Shown here in pieces: positions 36,120-46,500 of a stretch of 64,000 nt of DNA (position 1 is the first letter of the stretch; each line of letters starts with the position of its first letter). The notes below the pieces were generated by a model that had not been told where the DNA came from, did no database searches, and saw only the letters and a program-made list of their open reading frames with translations. Origin of the DNA: Ochromonas danica (lineage: Eukaryota > Sar > Chrysophyceae > Chromulinales > Chromulinaceae). Made by a program: the position numbers and the translations under genes. The DNA lies in assembly GCA_015146655.1 (NCBI GenBank), contig VKHL01000003.1, forward strand, positions 1-64,000, given 5' to 3'.

Positions 36120-37607
36120 ATGAAGCCATTGCTCTCTGAGACTGTTGACCTAAAGAAGACTCCACTTTCTTCTTTGCGAAGCTGCAGCGAGTATCAAGCA
36201 GCTCCTGAGAAAGAATTGCTTGTTGAAGAAAGCAAGGTGGCATCGTTCTGGTCCTTTTTCAAACGGAATATTTCGCTAAGTCGTCATAAACGTCGGTTTT
36301 CTCGATCTGCTTGGAAAAATGATGAGAAGGAATACTTTATTGATAAGTTCCGTTTCCATTCCTGCAATCTTATCGAGGATGAGTATCCTGCGAGCTATGA
36401 ACGATTACGCAGTTTGGCATCATCCAATCGAAGCAAGTCTAGTGACGGCATGCTGAGGAAGTTGCGTGGTAGTTGCGATGGAGGTGAAGATAGATTGAAT
36501 GGTGGGAGTGGGGGTCTCATAGAAGAGATGGCGTGGGTGTTGAACTACCTGCTGGGATGCAGCTCAACCCCCACCCCCAGTCCCGTTATGGAGATAGAGT
36601 TGAGAGATCTCCGTCCACCTCAGCATCTTGATCACAAGTCCTCTCATGTTGAACATGGTCGTGGTGCTGAGGAGTCAGTTCGATTATCTCCCGACGCATT
36701 ATTAACCGCATCTGAAACATTGATTGAGAGGAACCACGAGCCAACGCATGATGCGACCAATCTCGACCGTGAGTATTGTATCAGACAATTCAATGATTTT
36801 CAAAGGAAGTTCATCTCCTTTCTTCGCCCTTTTTATTCAAACAATGAGGCCTTCTATGAATCGATCCGCATCCAACCGTTCTCTTCGGGAGCTTATTTGC
36901 GAGGAATGCTGTTGGCTGGTATTTCAAGTTTGTCTTTCCAGGTCTATCATCTTGTAACTTGGCCGACTCTTAAAGGCTTAGATCGCCCACATGAACTCTT
37001 GCAGTGCATGCTTTATCTTAACTTGGTATTTCAGATTGTGTTGAACATAGTGTCCATGCCAAACAGATTACGTATTCATTTTCAATGTTGGGAATCATCA
37101 CGCGCAGTGGAAATGGATTCTGCTATTCGCCTGCTGCGCTTAATGCTTCGCAGTGACAACTGGATGCTGAATAAAGTGCTTGGCCAGCTCTTGGACTTAC
37201 TATCGTTATTCACTGTCATAGTTGCAGAGCTATTCCTATGGTTTACATCAGTTGAAGATCCCCTACAAAATTTAATAATCTCTCTATGTGCTACAAACTT
37301 GCTAATGTTCGTTTGCCGGATTGTGGTTGCCACAGTATTCAGTCTCAGCGTGCACGACCCCGTAGTTCTCGCTGAGGCTCGTAAAAGAGGGCTTTCTAAA
37401 TGGGATCTAGAAGTGTTGCCAACGTTTGTGTTCACTCGATGTGATGAAGTCAACAATATGGAGTGCCCCATTTGTTTGGAGACCTTTGAGTTGGGTGACA
37501 CATTGATCTCTCTGTCTTGTGATAAAAAGCATTCCTTCCACTCTACATGTATTCGACAGTGGTTGCAAAGACAGAACTCTTGTCCGCTTTGCCAGAAGCT
37601 TGTGTAA
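36120..37607 (+). CDS. Four-pass membrane RING-H2 E3 ubiquitin ligase
   Basis: A single exon encodes 495 residues. A stop codon lies upstream in frame and no earlier ATG intervenes, so the start is secure unless a 5' exon exists. Residues 1-230 are polar and largely disordered. About residues 255-430 hold four hydrophobic helices (around GMLLAGISSLSFQVYHLV, LLQCMLYLNLVFQIVLNIV, LLSLFTVIVAELFLWF and LIISLCATNLLMFVCRIV). The C-terminus carries a RING-H2 finger: C-P-I-C, then C-x3-H-x2-H-x2-C (CDKKHSFHSTC), IRQWLQ and C-P-L-C. The order membrane helices then cytosolic RING is that of membrane-anchored E3 ligases acting on the ER, endosomes or vacuole. The substrate cannot be inferred. Confidence 0.87.
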   Translation: MKPLLSETVDLKKTPLSSLRSCSEYQAAPEKELLVEESKVASFWSFFKRNISLSRHKRRFSRSAWKNDEKEYFIDKFRFHSCNLIEDEYPASYERLRSLASSNRSKSSDGMLRKLRGSCDGGEDRLNGGSGGLIEEMAWVLNYLLGCSSTPTPSPVMEIELRDLRPPQHLDHKSSHVEHGRGAEESVRLSPDALLTASETLIERNHEPTHDATNLDREYCIRQFNDFQRKFISFLRPFYSNNEAFYESIRIQPFSSGAYLRGMLLAGISSLSFQVYHLVTWPTLKGLDRPHELLQCMLYLNLVFQIVLNIVSMPNRLRIHFQCWESSRAVEMDSAIRLLRLMLRSDNWMLNKVLGQLLDLLSLFTVIVAELFLWFTSVEDPLQNLIISLCATNLLMFVCRIVVATVFSLSVHDPVVLAEARKRGLSKWDLEVLPTFVFTRCDEVNNMECPICLETFELGDTLISLSCDKKHSFHSTCIRQWLQRQNSCPLCQKLV

Positions 37608-37853
37608 TGTATATACCAATCCTTTTGATTATAGTATGTGTATATCCTTGGTTTGGCCGCACTAGGTGATCACAACAACATCACTCTCACTGCGGCCGTG
37701 TAGATATTGATTTGAAATCACAGTAATTAATTTCAAGATCAATTTTACGGTGATTTGGCTTTAGCTCTTTCAAGTTCAATTCAAAGACATAGATGATCAG
37801 ATCAGTTACTTACAAGTGACACACTTTGCTGCTTCAGAAAGTACCTGGAGAGC

Positions 37854-40002
37854 TCACATCGCTATGGCCTTGGATGCATAAAAGCGCACATCTCGATCGC
37901 TATCTTTAGAAAGTTTGAGTAACATTGACTTTATGTCTCCACGGTCGCCACGAGTTAACAGCTGACCAAGGATCTTCGCTGTGGTGAGCCGAACGTTTGC
38001 CACAGGGTCTGCTGCAAGCTCAAGCACAAGCGCTATTAAAGCTGTGCCCATACTGCTGTCCAGCGAAAGACTATCTTCTACTAGCAGCGCTTGCGCGACA
38101 GAGAGAATAGTCAAGCGTTGAGAACTCGCGCTGGTCTGTCTCAAGGTAGTCAGCGCAGGAATGATAAAAGAAGTGGCCCAATCAGGCCCGAAGAGAACAG
38201 TCAGTTTGCATATTGTCTGTGCAGCCGCCTTGCGCACAAAGAAGACGCGGTCAGATAACCAGTGGAGGCAAAGATTGACCAACTGTGCACTGAAAAACTG
38301 CTGTCCAAGTTGCCGGGCAATCATGGGCATATGCTCGATGACAGCGAGCCTCACTCGCCACTTTGCATCCATTCCTGAATTGAGTCAGTTAAATGCATCA
38401 ATGTTGTCACAACAAGCCAACAAGCAAGGAATATTTACCTAAGTCGGATAAAGCAGGTAAAAGAGACTGCGCAAGTGTGTCCACACCAATAGCATCATTG
38501 ATTGCATGTAACTGTGCGATAATATTCAATCGTACTTCAGATCTCTCATCACGCAGGAGCTGGAGAAGTGACGGAAGTAGGAGACTAACGGTGTCATCTC
38601 TTCCTAGTTGCGTGCAGAGAAGAGAGAGTTCCGAGGCAGCAGCTGCGCGAACAAAATCACTGCTATCTCCAGCGAGACGTTGTACGGCAGGGAGCAACTT
38701 TCGCACAGATTCTAAGGAAAGACTCTGACAGAGTGAAGAGAAATGGCTCACTGTGGAGGCACGTACTTCTGGCTCGGCATCATTCAGGAGGCTGTCGTAT
38801 ACCGTACAGATAGTTGTCAAAACTGTCTGCACCAAATCAATCGCAGTTTGACGGTTCGTATCGTGTAGAGTGAGCGCGAGGTCGTGCAAATGATGTCCTA
38901 AGGACCACCTCACACGCCACGATCGATCTCCTGACCATGCAACGATACTAGGCACAATACACTTTGTCTGCAAATCAAAGTTAAAACACAGCGCAAGCTG
39001 GCCAGTTGCAGCTATAGCTTGGATGCGAATGGAGTCCTGATCATCGCGACTGAGAACGGAAAAGATTGTCGCAATATCTTGCAATTGAGATGGACTCGCA
39101 CAAGATGCAATCTTTGGCAACGCTCTCGCAGCAGCACGACGCACCGATGGCGTAATATCATTGGCACACTGGGTTACCATTTGCAAAACTTCTTTTCGTG
39201 TGCTGTCATCAACGGCAGAGAAAACGGATGGGCTCAGTAGAGCACAGGCGCCACGAGCAGTGTACCAATCCTTCAACAATAGGTCTTTGAGTAACGGAAG
39301 TAGATGGGTGAGAATCTGAGTACGAGTCATCTCTTTTGCAAGAGATTCCGCAGTCAGCAAGGCCTTGTCTCGTAGGTCGTTGTCCTCCCCACAGAGAAGT
39401 TGTTGCAGAGGCTGGAGAAGGACATAGAGATGATCTTTTGATCCAATGTAGGACGAGAGCTTGCCTAAGAAATCAGGCACATAAGAGCACGTGTCAATAG
39501 TATGTTCAAATAGCCAGAGACACCGTAGGGCCCTAGAGCAGTGTCCGGCGGAGGACGGGGAAGCACTCACCAACATTCTCTGCAATAACCGAGACAACCT
39601 CATCCTCGTCTTCCACCGACTCTATATAAGTGCACACCATCAGATCCATTTTAAAAGACTCAAATAAGGTAGCAGAATTAGGAAGAGGATTACCTGCTAG
39701 GAAAGGCACCAACTCGTCTCGTGTCCTTTCAGCGCCAAGCGCTCCCGCTGAAAGAGCCAAGAGGGAGGTGAGTCAAAAGTCAAGCAAAACTTGCACAAGA
39801 ATACTGCCGTACCAATAGTTTCGAGGTTCTTGAAAGCATTAATGCGCAGCTGCACGTCATCGTGTTTGAGCTGGTCGATGAGCAGCGCAACTTGGTAGAG
39901 GTCCTCCGACTCTGTCAAAGTAACAAGCACAACCACCGCGATCACCACTCAAATTTCAGGATTATCCAAACATCACCAGGTCGTTAGATGGTCACCTGTC
40001 AT
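37854..40002 (-). CDS. PPP2R1A: PP2A scaffold subunit A (PR65)
   Basis: Six exons join in phase to 585 residues, matching the 589 of animal PR65: 40002-39996, 39911-39813, 39747-39694, 39621-39571, 39464-38439, 38374-37854. The first coding exon is only 7 nt (ATG ACA G). The product is built of about 15 HEAT repeats, for example YQVALLIDQLKHDDVQLR at the N-terminus (the start of repeat 1), ERTRDELVPFLAESVEDED, DAKWRVRLAVIEHMPMIARQ and DPVANVRLTTAKILGQL. PR65 holds the catalytic C and regulatory B subunits of protein phosphatase 2A. Its end, FYASKAIAM, is a few residues shorter than usual. A GT (at the base after ...GCGAT) overlaps the stop region and could give an alternative 3' end. Confidence 0.94.
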
Positions 40003-40382
40003 GGGATATGATGGGATTCAAGAGGGCTTCGCGTTCTTTTGCTGCTTCGGGCAGTTGTCGTAGACAGAGCGGGTCTGGGGCAGATCATTGCGCGGGACAA
40101 AAGAACAATAATTCAGATTCAGCGCAAACCTGCTGGCAAACGGCCAATGAGTGGGAATTGTTCTCTTGCGCGGGTTGTGCGATGAGAGTTAATCAGCTTC
40201 TGCTTTTTGTTTTTAATCAAGCCGCGGTAGTTCCAGTTTGCTTAGTTTATTGTTTATGATTGCATGCAATACATTAGAGTGGTTAGATAGAGGGCGGATT
40301 TCACGATTGAAAGGCGAACAGAAGCACAGCACAAACTTCTGAGGACCATCCAACGGAATCATCTTCATGCTAATAGTAAGAA
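40003..40382. other. Gap between PR65 promoter and aureochrome 3' end
   Basis: These 380 bp should hold the promoter of PR65 and the 3' untranslated region of the aureochrome gene, both on the minus strand. A short open frame on the plus strand has no recognisable features. I see no other structure. Confidence 0.45.
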
Positions 40383-41321
40383 TTATTTTTCATTTTCTTC
40401 ATTTTTCAAAAAGGCCTTGGCATAGTCTTCGCTCACCTTGCACTGTACGCCAAGGTAATTAACAACATTCCCTTCTCCATCGCGCAACGCCGCGATGAAG
40501 AGTTGATTCCAGAAAGTGGATCCATCTTTACGATAATTGAGAAGAACGACGGTCGTGTCTTCTCCACGCTCCAATCCTTTCCGCACTTTCTCGACAGCTT
40601 TTGGATCAGTCTCAGGACCCTGAAGAAATCGACAGTTCCGTCCCAACACCTCGCTCAGGGCATAGCCGGTCAGCGTCAAGAATCCCTGGCTTGCATATAC
40701 GATGGGATTATCGGGAATAGATGGATCGGAAATGACAAAGTTCTGCTGCGCGGTCTGCAGAGCCTTGACAAGCGAGTAGTCCGGATCGTCCAAAGTGCGA
40801 GTCGCAGTGTTAGGGTCCGAAGCTATGACTGACGGCCCGCCACAGGAGCATCTTGTCAGCAATTGTTCTGCCTCACCTTGTAAGTTCTCTCGGATGGCAT
40901 TGCGCAGCTTTTCGTTCTCTTCTTCCAAGGCGCGCACACTGTGTTGGAGAGATTCCAACAAAAACTTCTTGCGCACGCGTGAACGCTTAGCATGTTCGCG
41001 GTTTCGCTCACGGCGTTCAATCTTTTGCTCTTCAGTCATATTTCGAGGTAAGGTTCGAGAGCGTTTCCGTCTTTTCCCATCATCACTGTCACCTTCGTCG
41101 TCATTGGAGTCATAATCGTTCTCTTCATCCTTCCCCACCGACTCCGATTCCTGAGCATGGGAAGAGCTACTAGCTGTATTTGAAGGTTGATTTCGATCTC
41201 CAGAGAAGAGGAAGTCGTCAAAAATGTCAACCAAGGAGATTATCCCGTTTCTCGCCACCTGCTTCTCATCGCCTAGCACTCCAAAAATGGGAGGTGGCGG
41301 CAATTGCTGCTTGGACGTCAT
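40383..41321 (-). CDS. AUREO: Aureochrome, bZIP-LOV blue-light transcription factor
   Basis: One exon encodes 312 residues in the order effector then sensor typical of aureochromes. Residues 1-90 are a disordered acidic and Ser-rich region. The bZIP spans about 100-150: basic region RRERNREHAKRSRVRKKF, then a leucine zipper with HSVRALEEENEKLRNAI. The LOV domain covers about 190-305. It has the flavin-binding motif GRNCRFLQG, whose Cys230 forms the light-driven adduct, and the conserved NYRKDGSTFWN and NYLGVQCKV strands. Aureochromes are known only from photosynthetic stramenopiles, where they couple blue light to DNA binding, dimerisation and gene expression. All residues expected for photochemistry in the LOV core appear present. 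Which aureochrome class it belongs to cannot be fixed without a tree. Confidence 0.96.
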   Translation of the reverse strand: MTSKQQLPPPPIFGVLGDEKQVARNGIISLVDIFDDFLFSGDRNQPSNTASSSSHAQESESVGKDEENDYDSNDDEGDSDDGKRRKRSRTLPRNMTEEQKIERRERNREHAKRSRVRKKFLLESLQHSVRALEEENEKLRNAIRENLQGEAEQLLTRCSCGGPSVIASDPNTATRTLDDPDYSLVKALQTAQQNFVISDPSIPDNPIVYASQGFLTLTGYALSEVLGRNCRFLQGPETDPKAVEKVRKGLERGEDTTVVLLNYRKDGSTFWNQLFIAALRDGEGNVVNYLGVQCKVSEDYAKAFLKNEENEK

Positions 41322-41789
41322 ATCATGAGAATGATTACAAGTCTAACGAGACGATAGACCAACAGCAAAGAGGTGGATCACGACTGCAAAGGAGGCAAAG
41401 AGAAGTGAAAGATATTGAGCGGCAAGCAGTGCGGAGCACACGTCTTTCCGCCAGATTGCTTCAACCGCTGACCCCAGCTGGACATCTGGCTTTCTGATAA
41501 CCTGGACTTTGCGAATTTAGCCCGAACCACCAGACTCCTACAGTATACCTTTGTAGACTATCTATGTAGACTAAGTGTAGGACAGAGACTGCGACGCCTA
41601 CATACGCAATAAATGAAAAACACCTCGACTTTTCGTAGGTTTCCTTTGTTTTTATTTTATCAACTCAAGGTGCGAGGAGCCTTCTTGAAAGCTCAACACG
41701 ATCCATTTCATGGCGTGTATAAGTGTACTCCAGTGGATAATTAACCATTTAAAACTTTTGCTAATCTATCACTCTGGCTTCTCCTGTAT
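41322..41789. other. Gap between aureochrome promoter and DDX49 3' end
   Basis: This 468-bp stretch holds the promoter and 5' leader of the aureochrome gene and the 3' untranslated region of the DEAD-box gene, both on the minus strand. No gene or named site is seen. Confidence 0.45.
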
Positions 41790-43316
41790 TCAAGTATCTT
41801 GTGTTTGCTTCACCTTACGTAAGATAGCTCGTCGTTGCTTGCGTTTACGGCTTCGAATTTCCTCTTGTCGCTCAAGTAAACCACTGCTGAGGATCTCTTG
41901 CTGCGCCTCTTGCATGGCTTTGGACATGGGGTTCAGAAGAGGCAAGATATCATCATTGGTAACCTCTTCATACTTCTGTAGTTGTGAGCCAAGATGAGCT
42001 TCCACTGCGTGCAGTAAGGTGATGTCATGCTGGGTGATAAATGAAACAGCCGAACCCTCCCGACCAATACGTGCTGTGCGACCAACACGATGCACATAGT
42101 CAGCAGGCGAGCGAGGCATATCAAAATTGATAACCAAGTCGACAGCAGGGATATCCAAACCACGACTCGCCACATCAGTAGCAACAAGAATGCGTTGAGT
42201 GTGACATTTGAACGACTGCAACGAACGTAGTCGCTGGGGCTGAGTGAGCATAGAGTGCAATGCAACACATTCGATATCCATTGCTTGTAGGGTGAGTGAG
42301 ATCTCCAGACAGCGCTGGCATGACTGGACGAATACAATACAAAGGGATTTCTTCTCTTCGGGGACCTCTTCCCCCTGAACCTCTCGAGGCCTCTTCCCTT
42401 TTTTCTTAACGACCTTCTCTTTGCCCTTTTCCGAAGCTAAAGAGTTCTCTGGATGTAAAAATCGACGAAGCACGGCAGCTAGAAAACAGAGCTTAACCTT
42501 GGCTGGTATGAAGAGGTAGCGCTGGTCCGCCGTGAGAGGAACTTTGCGTTCCTTGGTGAGATCGAAGCGCACAGCATTTCTCAAGGCAATTCTCTCTAAC
42601 TCTTCGAGAGAAGAGGAAAAGGTGGCTGAGAATAACAAGGTGCGTCTGCGTGGCCCCAGGGTGGCGAGAATAGCTTCGAGCTCCTCTGCAAAGCCCAGCG
42701 ACAGCAAACGATCAGCCTCATCCAGCACTAAAAACTGGCACTTTGACAACTTAGGAGGATCTGCACTCTCCAGATGGTGTTTTAGACGTCCAGGGGTGGC
42801 GACAAGGAAATGGGGGCGACGGCTCAGTTGAAGCCGCTGGTCGATGAGGTCCATACCGCCGATGGCCAGGCCTACCGACACCGGGAGAGAGGCACCCAAG
42901 GCAGTAACTTGCTCTGAAATCTGAATGGCTAGCTCACGAGTGGGAGTGAGCACAACAGCAAAGATACCATAGGGGTCCATGGAGAGCAAATGCAGCAGAG
43001 GAAGCACAAAGGCGGCGGTCTTGCCAGATCCAGTCTCGGCACATGCTAACACATCTCTACCCTGTAAGATTGCAGGAATACAGGCCGTCTGGATAGCAGT
43101 GGGTCGTCTGTAACCCATGTTTCTCACAGAAGTACACAGCCAGTCACAAAGGCCAGTAGCAGCAAAGGAGCTTTCTTGGAAAAGGTTACCATCGGCATCT
43201 GCAACGACAGGGGCTATAGACAGAGAAGAAGAGGAAGAGGAAGAGGAAGAGGAAGAAGGCGCCGCAGAAGGTTCAGGACACTTCTTAGGACCAGCATATG
43301 AGGCAAAGAGCTCCAT
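41790..43316 (-). CDS. DDX49: DEAD-box RNA helicase, DDX49/Dbp8 type
   Basis: A single exon encodes 508 residues from the first in-frame ATG at 43316; the open frame extends further upstream but without an ATG. All helicase motifs are present: a Q motif region (RRPTAIQ), motif I AETGSGKT (about 93-100), Ia PTRELA, Ib TPGR, II DEAD, III SAT, IV IVFVQS, V RGLDIP and VI HRVGRTAR. The tail YEEVTNDDILPLLNPMSKA and the basic C-terminus match Dbp8/DDX49, a nucleolar helicase for 18S rRNA processing in the small-subunit processome. An insert rich in Lys and Glu (KGKEKVVKKKGKRP) interrupts the region between motifs III and IV. A run of 11 Ser lies near the N-terminus, encoded by TCT/TCC repeats. Confidence 0.88.
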   Translation of the reverse strand: MELFASYAGPKKCPEPSAAPSSSSSSSSSSSLSIAPVVADADGNLFQESSFAATGLCDWLCTSVRNMGYRRPTAIQTACIPAILQGRDVLACAETGSGKTAAFVLPLLHLLSMDPYGIFAVVLTPTRELAIQISEQVTALGASLPVSVGLAIGGMDLIDQRLQLSRRPHFLVATPGRLKHHLESADPPKLSKCQFLVLDEADRLLSLGFAEELEAILATLGPRRRTLLFSATFSSSLEELERIALRNAVRFDLTKERKVPLTADQRYLFIPAKVKLCFLAAVLRRFLHPENSLASEKGKEKVVKKKGKRPREVQGEEVPEEKKSLCIVFVQSCQRCLEISLTLQAMDIECVALHSMLTQPQRLRSLQSFKCHTQRILVATDVASRGLDIPAVDLVINFDMPRSPADYVHRVGRTARIGREGSAVSFITQHDITLLHAVEAHLGSQLQKYEEVTNDDILPLLNPMSKAMQEAQQEILSSGLLERQEEIRSRKRKQRRAILRKVKQTQDT

Positions 43317-43370
43317 GGCCTCGAAGTCTTTCTCTCTGCCAGTGATTCTTCCATCTTCAGTACCACAGAT

Positions 43371-43465
43371 CTCAGATCTCAGATCTGGCTGTCTGGCCAA
43401 GGCAACACTACTAACTACTAACCACTAACCACTAATTACTACTTGTAGTAGTATACTACTATAAA
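43371..43465. repeat. Simple-sequence repeats beside the DDX49 start
   Basis: Three imperfect copies of AGATCTC lie at 43371-43389. A run of ACTA / TAAC / TAGT units follows at about 43408-43461 and includes the near-palindrome TACTACTTGTAGTAGTA. The run falls in the short gap between the DDX49 and NUP98 genes and would be transcribed as 5' leader or 3' trailer. Confidence 0.55.
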
Positions 43466-43502
43466 GGTAAATTAGACTATTACCATTTCATCTACATAAC
43501 CT

Positions 43503-46500
43503 CTAGCTAAGACAATCTGCAGCACAAGCCAAGAACGCTGACGTTCTACCTTGCACAGCTTCAACAAGGGCATGGTTAGGCAGAGAAGAGGACTGAGAGA
43601 ACACCGACCATGAGCCTAGCGCCGAAGTCTTCAAGCTAGTAGCAACCGACATCACACTATCCACCTTTGCAATGAATTCAAAAGCATAAGAAATCATGCT
43701 AAACAGTAAGAGACCATCACTATCATCCACTCCTCTTCTCACAGGTTCTTCGACTGCCTGGGCGCTACCAAGAGAGAAAGAGTACGATTGCGAGGCAGAA
43801 TAATGGTGAAGCCTGCGCAGCAGTTCAACTGCATACTGCTTGCCACGTATAAGAGCTTCCAAGCTGCGCAGCTCTTGTGCTTCTTGTTTAAATAGGAGGT
43901 AATCTCGCATCAATTCAGAGAGTCCATCAAGTCGAGCACCATCTTCAGCCATATCGAGCATTTGTAGAAGAGACTGCTGCTCAGAGGCACAACTAGTCGC
44001 GTGTGACTGCTCTATAACCTTTGGTCCCCATACATATCTACAAGCAACCTGTGCTGCCTCGATAAAGGACTTTGAGGCAGCAAAAGCTCTCATCTGTTCA
44101 TAATAATCGCCCACATATCCAAACCCCAACGCCAGCGCCTTCATTATTTCCTGCTCAGGAACACGAAAGTCAGCAAGGGATTGACGGAGAGACCTAAAGG
44201 CTTCTTCAAATGTTAACGATTGGTTTCCATGAGTTAAGGGATGAGAGATGATAGATATCGCATGACGATTCAAAATATCTGTTCTCACTGCCACGCGTTC
44301 ATATTCCTCCGGCAACTGCATGGAGACAAAGATGGCCCACTCCACCATACCTGCTGAGAGGAGCTGGAAAATGAGCTGGAAGCGCAAGAGGCGAGAAACC
44401 TCTGAATCGTGTCGAATAAAACCCAAGCCTTCCAATAACACAAGAACAACATAGCACGCTCGTACATCCAACTCGTCTCGCGTATAGCCTTCGTTACGCA
44501 ATGCCTGCGTGATTTGATCAGTCGACAAATTGTTGTTGCCCCTGGCGTTAAATTCTTTTGTCGAAAATAGCACCTTCAATAAATTGTACAGCCCATGAGC
44601 ATTCAGTGGGTTCTCCACATTTGCTCCAAACCGAGAAGTCTGGTCTGCATAAAGAGATCGAGGAGGATCAACGAGGGATTCCGAAACTAATCCATCGAAC
44701 AGATCGATTGCTTCGCGGGGCGAAAGCTGGGACTTGTTCTGCCCATCCAGATAATACCAATACAACATTGCTAGTCCACGCAACCATCCCAAACCCTTCA
44801 AAACAACTAAATCAGCATTGTCATCGCCATCCGGATTCTCTACAAAGAAGCAAGAGGAGAGAAGGCCATATAGACGGCCAATGGAAGTAGGAAAAGTAGA
44901 TACCGTTCCCATCAACTGCCATTGTTGCAGCTGGCACTGCATCAAGTTGACAAAAGAAGGGTCCCCACCCATTTGCGAGATCAACAACGCGAGTCGGAGA
45001 AGACCAGCACCTTCTGCAACAGCTGCTGCTTTGTCGATACAATGAACAGAGAGCAACTGCATGATAGTGTTAGCCGCTGTTTCTCCGCTCTTGCTCCCTT
45101 CCTCAGGATCTAGCATCGAGTCAAAATAATAACAAGTTAATAAGTGGCAGCAAAGCAGGACAACACAAAATCACGAGACTCAAGAGATTAAGCACAATCA
45201 GCTATCGCATACCTGACACAATGTGCTTCGTTACGGACTCGAACCAGCTGCTAATCGCTTCTCTTCGTCTTTGATACTTTTCAGGGTGATCATCGCTATT
45301 ATCAATCGAAGTCATCCAATCAGGCGAATGCGAACCACAAAGAATTTCTTGGCCAAAAACAGCATCAACGAGAGATATTGCCTTTTCCAATGTCCAATCG
45401 GGATGGTCGGTTGTTGAAAGCAATGTGCATCTTCTCAAATTCTTCAAGAGCGCGTGGAAACTCTGATTGGATGAAAAGTCTTCAGTGAGCATTTGAGGGA
45501 CTAACCACTTACTAGCACCATTTTCATTAACAAATGTTGAAGAACATCGTAGCGCTGTAAGAAGATGCTGAATATTCGTCATGGGGGCGACGGATTTCCA
45601 ACCACTGCGAGCCCACCCGCAACAATCGATTTTCTCAACCACAACACGCTGCTCTTTTGCAAAACCTGAATCCTTTCCTTCGGTAAAGAATTTGCCTGGG
45701 TGAACAATTCTACCATCATGAGACCACCCCACTCTGAACGAACGACCCATAGCAACATAGGCATTTCCCATTGGACCAGTCCGCAAGTTATCTGTCAAAT
45801 CTGTTTTACTGTATGAAAGCTGCTTCCTGCTTGGAACAAATAGACCGCGGGTTTTCAATGCATTCTGCTTAGCATCAAGTAATCCTTTAACGATGGGACT
45901 TTCTTCAAGAGGCAAAAAAGCTGGCGCGGTAGCCTGCATGCGCATGCTTGCAGATGCTTCAGACATATCGACAATTTCTGCAGTGTTCATCATGGATGGA
46001 ACAAGCTCTTTGCTGGTAGAGATATCCATCACGTTGTCAAAGCTACGAGAAGAAAGAAATGATTGTGCGTGCTTATCGATTGGACTGAAGATTGAGGCAT
46101 CCAGTGTTCTAGCTTCCGAATGTACACGTGAAGATTCCTCCACAGTTTTGGTTGAGCGAAGCAAAATAGTTTTTAACTTTTTTAACCCTTCCAACTCGGA
46201 AGCAGGCTCGTCATTGGTCGCAATATTGCTTTTTGAGATATCGGCAGAGAGCTTCCTCTTATTGCGAAAATCAGAGATCATTTCCTTTTCCTCTTCAACT
46301 GGAGTTTGCATGGTGCCATCGCTATCTTTATCATCATCGTCCGTAAAGCCATACCTCGAAAAGTGTTGTACTTCAAATGTCCACTCACCACTCTCATCAT
46401 TATAGCTCAAAAAAGTCGCATCGTTGCTAGCGCAAAATGCTTTGAGCTTTGTCTGAAACTTTGCCTTGTTTTCTGCAGTTAGTGGAGGCTTCGAAAGAAC

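Noticed and set aside
43317-43400. Upstream extension of the DDX49 frame to a TTG codon
   Set aside because: The extension has no ATG, and its sequence comes from AGATCTC repeats. The ATG at 43316 gives a normal helicase start.
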